DNA of 26,795 nt from a virus, in the IMG/VR virus record IMGVR_UViG_3300008459_011086, positions 1-26,795 of that record. One strand, 5' to 3'. The notes below the pieces were generated by a model. It saw nothing but the letters and a program-made list of their open reading frames with translations. It did no database searches and was not told the origin of the DNA. The translations under genes were made by a program, and so were the position numbers. Positions 23,517 to 26,795 of the stretch are shown piece after piece (positions within the stretch are counted from its first letter, which is position 1; each line of letters begins with the position of its first letter).

Positions 23517-23792
23517 TTATTTACTATACTGATTATTATAATGTTCAATTATAGGTTTCATGTGTGTGTCTATCGCTTCAGCGTCTGCTTGGGTCTGGGT
23601 GGACGCCCAGTTCAACACACACGTCTCATGGTAACCACGACTCCACTCGATCGTATCATCATGACGTTTGGTTCCCGGCTTCATGAACGTAACGGTTGAA
23701 CCATCATTATCATCATACACTTCATATCCTAATGACTCAGCAAATGTAAATGCTGCTTTGTTAATTGCGGATCTAATTTCTTTTTTGGTCAT
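23517..23792 (-). CDS. Small alpha/beta protein, unknown function
   Basis: The 91-residue protein begins with a helix (KKEIRSAINKAAFTFAESLGYEVYDD), goes into a strand pair (STVTFMKPG), and continues with HDDTIEWSRGYHETCVLNWASTQTQADAEAIDTHMK. The fold looks compact and soluble. I do not recognise a family or an active-site motif. It has its own -7 element (23812-23819) and is closed by a strong hairpin. Confidence 0.65.
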   Translation of the reverse strand: MTKKEIRSAINKAAFTFAESLGYEVYDDNDGSTVTFMKPGTKRHDDTIEWSRGYHETCVLNWASTQTQADAEAIDTHMKPIIEHYNNQYSK

Positions 23793-23811
23793 ATATTTTA
23801 ATTTTATAACG

Positions 23812-23819
23812 TGAATATA
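23812..23819 (-). promoter_or_regulatory. -7 element TATATTCA for the 91-residue gene
   Basis: The minus strand has TATATTCAC 19 bases upstream of the ATG at 23792, followed by GTTATAAAATTAAAA. A TTTG lies 23 bases upstream of it, a little too far for the usual spacing. Confidence 0.5.
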
Positions 23820-23849
23820 TGTGCATTATTCTGACCAATCAACAAATGA

Positions 23850-23871
23850 GCCCCGGGTAGAAACCCAGGGC
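23850..23871 (-). terminator. Hairpin after the 134-residue gene
   Basis: GCCCCGGGT and ACCCAGGGC pair over 9 positions with a four-base loop; the single mismatch is a G-U pair only in minus-strand RNA. It lies 33 bases after the stop at 23905. Confidence 0.6.
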
Positions 23872-23904
23872 CGAACCATTAAAAATTAAAAGTATGAACC
23901 GTCT

Positions 23905-24309
23905 TTAATGCGTTGTTTCTATATTATATAATTCAATTAGTTTTTCTGGAGCATAGGTATCAAAGCACTCCCAATAATCACCATCAAAAATATAAACGTA
24001 GTCTACATTTTGATCGTTAATTAACTCTTTATAATCGCCCGTCTTTACACTCACATTCTGTTCGCCTCTATCTCTACCGTATGCGCGGCACCATCCTCTT
24101 ACTGGCTTATCGAAATCATGTTTCTCACCTATTTTCTCACCTAACACACTTATATCACCTAATTTCATTAGCGCGTCTACCCTATCTATATCAGCATACC
24201 ACTTAATTAGGGTAGCTCCTACCCCACCTGGGTAACCATCAAAGTGGCAGTAAATATAATCAACGGTTCCATTTGTGTTTCTAACTCCAATGTAAGATCT
24301 TGTGGACAT
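23905..24309 (-). CDS. Conserved phage/bacterial MSTRSYIG-type protein of unknown function
   Basis: The 134-residue protein begins MSTRSYIGVRNTNGTVDYIYCHFDGYPGGVGATL, which I recognise as the opening of a widespread protein family in phages and bacteria that has no known function. Further conserved-looking blocks are LGDISVLG, YGRDRGEQ and VDYVYIFDGDYWEC. The fold appears soluble and alpha/beta. The conserved His/Asp/Gly and Arg-Asp-Arg residues hint at a binding site, but no activity can be named. It has its own -7 element at 24332-24339. The call of the family is fairly sure. Confidence 0.78.
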   Translation of the reverse strand: MSTRSYIGVRNTNGTVDYIYCHFDGYPGGVGATLIKWYADIDRVDALMKLGDISVLGEKIGEKHDFDKPVRGWCRAYGRDRGEQNVSVKTGDYKELINDQNVDYVYIFDGDYWECFDTYAPEKLIELYNIETTH

Positions 24310-24331
24310 AATTTTTAATTTTTTATTTGAA

Positions 24332-24339
24332 TGAATATA
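24332..24339 (-). promoter_or_regulatory. -7 element TATATTCA for the 134-residue gene
   Basis: The minus strand reads TTTTTCTCATATATTCA, 22 bases upstream of the ATG at 24309, with the A-rich leader AAAAAATTAAAAA. It begins 9 bases after the stop of the 79-residue gene. Confidence 0.5.
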
Positions 24340-24348
24340 TGAGAAAAA

Positions 24349-24588
24349 CTATGCCTGAGCGATTGGTTTTATTTTACTTAGCATCGCAACAATATCCTCA
24401 TCACTCGTCTCTTTCGCCTTATATTCTTCCACCAGTGTAAAAGCAGTCTCAAACATCATCTTTACTTCTTCGTTTTCATGAAGCAAAGTAGCTAAAGCTA
24501 TTATAATATCCATTCTGGTTCCTTCAATATCAATATCAAGACCTTCTCCATCATCAACAATACTAAATTTTGCTTTTACTTGGTTCAT
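24349..24588 (-). CDS. Small acidic protein, unknown function
   Basis: The 79-residue protein has an N-terminal strand pair (VKAKFSIVDDGEGLDIDIEG) and two helices (MDIIIALATLLHENEEVKMMFETAFTLVEEYKA and DEDIVAMLSKIKPI). It is acidic and soluble, with no known motif. The layout of strand pair plus helices resembles small host-protein-binding phage proteins, but this is only an impression. It has a -7 element at 24609-24616. Confidence 0.62.
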   Translation of the reverse strand: MNQVKAKFSIVDDGEGLDIDIEGTRMDIIIALATLLHENEEVKMMFETAFTLVEEYKAKETSDEDIVAMLSKIKPIAQA

Positions 24589-24608
24589 ATTTTATATTTT
24601 TATTTGAA

Positions 24609-24616
24609 TAAATGTA
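24609..24616 (-). promoter_or_regulatory. Promoter of the 79-residue gene
   Basis: The minus strand has TACATTTA 20 bases upstream of the ATG at 24588, after a T-tract (TTTTTTG). TTTTA stands 19 bases before it, an imperfect -33 element. Confidence 0.48.
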
Positions 24617-24631
24617 TACAAAAAATCTGGC

Positions 24632-24817
24632 CTAATAAAAGACAGCTCCACTTTTCGCTTGACACCCCACCTTATACTCGCGACACCATTCAAAAAAACC
24701 GTCTTCATCTCTTACGTCTGCGGGACCAGTTTCTGGGTAGCCTGCTGGTTCACCTTCCACTCGTACGCCGAATAAAAAATTGATCATTAGTTGTAATACA
24801 AAAAGAATATTGTTCAT
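24632..24817 (-). CDS. Small protein with N-terminal membrane or signal segment
   Basis: A longer frame reaches 24859, but it would start inside the terminator and promoter. The ATG at 24817 gives 61 residues: MNNILFVLQLMINFLFGVRVEG (a hydrophobic N-terminus that could be a membrane anchor or signal), then an acidic stretch (ETGPADVRDEDGFFEWCREY) and a tail with one more Cys. No lipobox is present. Function unknown. Confidence 0.6.
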   Translation of the reverse strand: MNNILFVLQLMINFLFGVRVEGEPAGYPETGPADVRDEDGFFEWCREYKVGCQAKSGAVFY

Positions 24818-24832
24818 ATAATTTAATTTGGA

Positions 24833-24840
24833 TGAATATA
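24833..24840 (-). promoter_or_regulatory. -7 element TATATTCA for the 61-residue gene
   Basis: The minus strand reads TTTTTTTGTATATTCA: the U-tract of the upstream terminator runs directly into the -7 element. It lies 15 bases before the ATG at 24817. Confidence 0.5.
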
Positions 24841-24841
24841 C

Positions 24842-24875
24842 AAAAAAAGTTCCGCTCACCTTGCGGCGAGCGGAC
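24842..24875 (-). terminator. Strong rho-independent terminator after the 84-residue AT-hook gene
   Basis: TCCGCTCACC (24851-24860) and GGCGAGCGGA (24865-24874) form a 10-base stem with a GCAA loop on the minus-strand RNA; the one mismatch is a U-G wobble there. A run of seven U (24842-24848) follows. This is the clearest intrinsic terminator in the window. Confidence 0.88.
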
Positions 24876-24892
24876 CTTAAATAATTAACTAA

Positions 24893-25147
24893 TTAAGCAG
24901 CTACTTCTACCTTTTTAGTTGCTGGGCGACCTCTCTTAATTGATCCACCTGCAGCAATCCTTGCTGCTTGTGCTGCAAGTTTAGCTTGACGTGCTGAACC
25001 TGCTACTGCGGGTCTACCCCTTTTTACTTCACCACCTGCTGCTACACGAGCTGCTCTAGCGGCTAAACGGGCTTGACGTGCCGAACCTTCTACTGTTGGG
25101 CGGCCTTTTGATTTTGGAGTTGTGTTTTCTGTGTTTGTTTTTGACAT
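24893..25147 (-). CDS. AT-hook protein with three GRP motifs
   Basis: The 84-residue protein has 29-residue repeats: KGRPTVEGSARQARLAA (14-30), KRGRPAVAGSARQAKLAA (42-59) and a last KRGRPATKK (71-79). GRP cores lie at 15-17, 44-46 and 73-75. GRP flanked by Lys/Arg is the AT-hook, which lies in the minor groove of AT-rich DNA. The linkers (ARQAxLAAxAARxAAGG) are Ala/Arg helices like those of histone H1-type bacterial proteins. It is very basic and has no other domain. It could compact phage DNA, shield it, or alter host transcription. It is expressed alone, from a full Bacteroidetes promoter to a strong terminator. Confidence 0.85.
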   Translation of the reverse strand: MSKTNTENTTPKSKGRPTVEGSARQARLAARAARVAAGGEVKRGRPAVAGSARQAKLAAQAARIAAGGSIKRGRPATKKVEVAA

Positions 25148-25186
25148 AACCTTTTGTTTTAATTTTTGTTATTTATAATTGTGATA

Positions 25187-25219
25187 TGAATCTATACTAA
25201 AAACTTGGACCGAACAAAA
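25187..25219 (-). promoter_or_regulatory. Bacteroidetes-type promoter of the 84-residue AT-hook gene
   Basis: Minus strand: TTTTG (complement of 25215-25219), 20-base spacer containing GTCCAAGTTTTT, then TAGATTCA (complement of 25187-25194), 39 bases before the ATG at 25147. The leader contains a 26-base block (25160-25185) identical to that of the next gene upstream. Confidence 0.7.
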
Positions 25220-25224
25220 CTTAT

Positions 25225-25425
25225 CTACCAAAATTTACAATCTATTATTACAACTTCTTCTTCTGGGCTATCATCATTCTCATCATCATAATAATAATCT
25301 TCAACAATTAATTCTGGTACTAATTCTGTGGCATAATTCCAATCAGTGTGATCATCGTGTGACAAAATAACTTTTTTGTCTTGAGGGAGTTGTTGTAGGT
25401 GTTCAATTAATTGTTTTACAGTCAT
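25225..25425 (-). CDS. Small acidic phage protein (TVKQLIEHLQQLPQD type)
   Basis: The 66-residue protein begins MTVKQLIEHLQQLPQDKKVILSHDD, a start I recognise from many short phage proteins of unknown function (helix, LPQD turn, strand with acidic end). The middle is DWNYATELVPELIVEDYYYDDENDDSPEEE, extremely acidic, and the end is VVIIDCKFW. It may act through protein binding or DNA mimicry; that is a guess. It has a full promoter at 25458-25489. Confidence 0.68.
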   Translation of the reverse strand: MTVKQLIEHLQQLPQDKKVILSHDDHTDWNYATELVPELIVEDYYYDDENDDSPEEEVVIIDCKFW

Positions 25426-25457
25426 ATTATTAATTTTTGTTATTTATAATTGTGATG

Positions 25458-25489
25458 TGAATATACTAAAAAACTTGGACTGAATAAAA
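25458..25489 (-). promoter_or_regulatory. Bacteroidetes-type promoter of the 66-residue acidic gene
   Basis: Minus strand: TTTTA (complement of 25485-25489), 19-base spacer with GTCCAAGTTTTTT, then TATATTCA (complement of 25458-25465), 32 bases before the ATG at 25425. The leader block 25431-25456 is identical to 25160-25185. Confidence 0.68.
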
Positions 25490-25495
25490 CTTATC

Positions 25496-25705
25496 TTATT
25501 TATTATTCGAAATATTTACCCACACAATTTCTCTTTCCGCTTGTCTTTGCCATTTACGTTTTGGTAAAGCTTTAAATTCTGCTTTTAATCCGTGACTGGC
25601 TAGTACCCCATCCAGCTCATTAATTGCATTCAAAACTTTTCTATTTAACTCAACACTCTGCATCTCTTCCCTAATCGTCATAATTGATTCTAAACTCAAA
25701 TTCAT
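25496..25705 (-). CDS. Small basic protein, unknown function
   Basis: The 69-residue protein is helical in its first half (LESIMTIREEMQSVELNRKVLNAINELDGVLASHG) and basic in the second (KALPKRKWQRQAEREIVWVNIS). No motif is recognised. The basic patch could contact nucleic acid. It lies between the two AT-hook genes and has its own -7 element (25726-25733). Confidence 0.62.
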   Translation of the reverse strand: MNLSLESIMTIREEMQSVELNRKVLNAINELDGVLASHGLKAEFKALPKRKWQRQAEREIVWVNISNNK

Positions 25706-25725
25706 AATTGTAATTTTTGTTTAGA

Positions 25726-25733
25726 TAAATCTA
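25726..25733 (-). promoter_or_regulatory. -7 element TAGATTTA for the 69-residue gene
   Basis: The minus strand reads TTTTTCGTAGATTTA, 20 bases before the ATG at 25705, followed by an A-rich leader (AAACAAAAATTACAA). No -33 element at correct spacing is seen. Confidence 0.48.
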
Positions 25734-25752
25734 CGAAAAATAATTATGACAA

Positions 25753-26382
25753 TCAACGTCTTGACTTAGGTCTGCCGCGTTTTCCTCCTGAACGTTTCTG
25801 TAAAGCTGCTTTTGCGGCTATCTTCTTCGCTTGAGCCTCTGGTGTGAGAGCTGGTCTTCCTCTTCTTCCTCCTACTTTTGGTGTGGAAACCGTTTTTGGA
25901 ACGGCGGATTTTGGGCGCCCTCTCTTTCCACCTGATCTGGCTTTTGCCTCTGCTTTTAAAGCCTCCTTATGTGCCTTTAAAGCAGGGCTTAACGCGGGTC
26001 TACCTCTTTTACCGTGCTTAGGTTTATTCTCTTTCTCAATCTGCTTCACCTTCTTATCACGTTGTTTTTGTTGTTTTTCTGCTCTACGAGCCATTTTATC
26101 CAACATTTTCTTGTGTTTAAGAACAGCTGGGTGTATAATAACTTGATCCAGGTCGTATGAACGAATGCCTCCACTCACGTCAACAACCTCATAACCGCCA
26201 TTGGGAAAAGTGGGTTTTTCACCTGGCTCATATCGCTTCCAAAGTTCAAAATATAATTTCTTGTCGTAAAAAAATGGTGCTGGGAGTACACGAATACCTT
26301 TTTCCTGTGGAACAAAAATTTCCTCCGTTTCATCATACGCTAGATATGTTCCGTATTGCCATGGTTTTTCTATTACTTTCAT
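25753..26382 (-). CDS. AT-hook protein with N-terminal globular domain and four GRP motifs
   Basis: In the 209-residue protein, residues 1-90 form a globular beta-rich part (KPWQYGTYLAYDETEEIFVPQ, VLPAPFFYDKKLYFELWKRYEPG) that I do not recognise. Residues 91-122 are a charged helix. The rest holds four AT-hooks: GKRGRPALSP (GRP at 127-129), GKRGRPKSAV (155-157), GRRGRPALTP (175-177) and GKRGRPKSRR (203-205), arranged as a duplicated pair 28 residues apart within each pair. Linkers are Ala/Lys helices. The N-terminal domain may bring a partner to AT-rich DNA. It shares the hook type, but not the linker sequence, with the 84-residue protein. A full host-type promoter lies upstream. Confidence 0.85.
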   Translation of the reverse strand: MKVIEKPWQYGTYLAYDETEEIFVPQEKGIRVLPAPFFYDKKLYFELWKRYEPGEKPTFPNGGYEVVDVSGGIRSYDLDQVIIHPAVLKHKKMLDKMARRAEKQQKQRDKKVKQIEKENKPKHGKRGRPALSPALKAHKEALKAEAKARSGGKRGRPKSAVPKTVSTPKVGGRRGRPALTPEAQAKKIAAKAALQKRSGGKRGRPKSRR

Positions 26383-26396
26383 AACTTTGATTTAAA

Positions 26397-26429
26397 TAAA
26401 TTTAAGAAAAAAACTTGGACAAAACAAAA
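26397..26429 (-). promoter_or_regulatory. Bacteroidetes-type promoter of the 209-residue AT-hook gene
   Basis: Minus strand: TTTTG (complement of 26425-26429), 20-base spacer with GTCCAAGTTTTTTT, then TAAATTTA (complement of 26397-26404), 14 bases before the ATG at 26382. Confidence 0.66.
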
Positions 26430-26430
26430 C

Positions 26431-26646
26431 CTAATTTAAAAAATCTTTCAATTTGTCTTTAAATCTATTAAACAAAACAGTACCAAAAAGTACTAATAAA
26501 AAAATTGCTATTACACGCCATATCGCATCGAATGGGGGTGTTTTTCTAAGGAGATATACGACAAAAATCCCTCCCCAGAATAATATATTTACAAAAATTT
26601 CTGTGGGGGTGACTGTCGGGGGGTATGATTCAAGAAAAAAATTCAT
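26431..26646 (-). CDS. Small two-helix membrane protein
   Basis: The 71-residue protein has hydrophobic segments at about 18-33 (FVNILFWGGIFVVYLL) and 43-58 (WRVIAIFLLVLFGTVLF), joined by RKTPPFDAI and ending in a charged helix (NRFKDKLKDFLN). It is another of the small membrane proteins of the early block, with a -7 element at 26650-26657. Function unknown. Confidence 0.62.
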   Translation of the reverse strand: MNFFLESYPPTVTPTEIFVNILFWGGIFVVYLLRKTPPFDAIWRVIAIFLLVLFGTVLFNRFKDKLKDFLN

Positions 26647-26649
26647 AAT

Positions 26650-26657
26650 TAAATCTA
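26650..26657 (-). promoter_or_regulatory. -7 element TAGATTTA for the 71-residue gene
   Basis: The minus strand reads TTTTTTTCTTAGATTTA very close (3 bases) to the ATG at 26646, so the transcript would start near or inside the gene. It is weaker than the others. Confidence 0.35.
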
Positions 26658-26795
26658 AGAAAAAAACCTCGCCCCCTACCCCAGGGGCCCCAAAACAAAA
26701 AAAAATTTCAAAAAAAAAGTATATACTTTGTCGAAAAAAAAGAGGTGGAGTGGCGAAGAAAAAAAGGAACCTATCATAACATCACTATCCCCATA
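26658..26795. other. Non-coding right edge with G-runs and A/T homopolymers
   Basis: No gene is seen. The minus strand has GGGGCCCCTGGGGTAGGGGG (26672-26691), three G-runs and a GGGGCCCC palindrome, embedded in long T-tracts (for example 26695-26705 and 26711-26719). The G-run block and T-tracts could be a terminator or regulatory region of a gene to the right of the window. Confidence 0.4.

Noticed and set aside
24818-24859. Upstream start at 24859 for the 61-residue gene
   Set aside because: It lies in the terminator stem and upstream of the -7 element, so it would not be transcribed from that promoter.
26672-26691. G-quadruplex
   Set aside because: Only three clear G-runs are present, and the GGGGCCCC part would rather form a hairpin.
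26453-26779. Plus-strand frame of 108 codons
   Set aside because: It is the antisense shadow of the membrane-protein gene plus homopolymer tracts that give Lys runs.
1-26795. tRNA genes
   Set aside because: No GGTTCRANNCC-type T-arm with a matching acceptor stem was seen on either strand; a covariance search would be decisive.

Overview
The window looks like part of the genome of a tailed phage with a contractile (T4-like) tail that infects a Bacteroidetes host, probably a flavobacterium-like bacterium. The DNA is very AT-rich. Nearly all genes are on the minus strand and packed tightly, often with TAATG or ATGA stop/start overlaps. There are baseplate genes of the T4 gp6 and gp25 types, a T4 gp55-type late sigma factor, a small DnaG-type primase and a RecB/Cas4-type nuclease. 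The host assignment rests on promoters of the Bacteroidetes form (TTTG, 19-20 bp, then TAnnTTtG-like), A-rich leaders instead of Shine-Dalgarno sites, and a TonB-dependent receptor whose signal peptide ends in FSQ. No tRNA, rRNA, CRISPR array, integrase or insertion sequence was seen.

Layout, in the direction of transcription (right to left). (1) 22737-26646: a row of small accessory, probably early genes. Nearly every one has its own -7 element (TAnATTYA) 15-50 bases upstream, and several have a hairpin terminator just before that. Two encode AT-hook (KRGRP) proteins. (2) 20685-22555: a Tyr-rich lipoprotein, a 58-residue gene, a divergent pair made of a small membrane protein and the only plus-strand gene (T5orf172/GIY-YIG type), and a protein with one membrane segment. 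The divergent pair shares a palindromic promoter. (3) 19206-20508: two small coiled-coil proteins and the late sigma factor, whose gene has a good host-type promoter. (4) 7032-19177: the tail/baseplate operon with a gp5-like hub protein, gp25, gp6, a DNRLRE-like protein and a 1495-residue baseplate/tail protein. (5) 3082-7023: surface or fibre-like proteins with Pro-Thr-Pro-Ser repeats and a shared C-terminal module. (6) 1-3092: GIY-YIG endonuclease, primase, PD-(D/E)XK nuclease and the N-terminal 293 codons of a TonB-dependent outer-membrane receptor that runs off the left edge.

Inferred working order: host polymerase reads the small genes and the sigma gene from Bacteroidetes-type promoters, and the phage sigma factor then redirects polymerase to the structural operon. 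The most unusual content is the TonB-dependent receptor inside an otherwise phage operon. Next are the two AT-hook proteins and the one-gene-one-promoter layout of the small-gene region. All functional calls come from reading motifs; no database search was possible.
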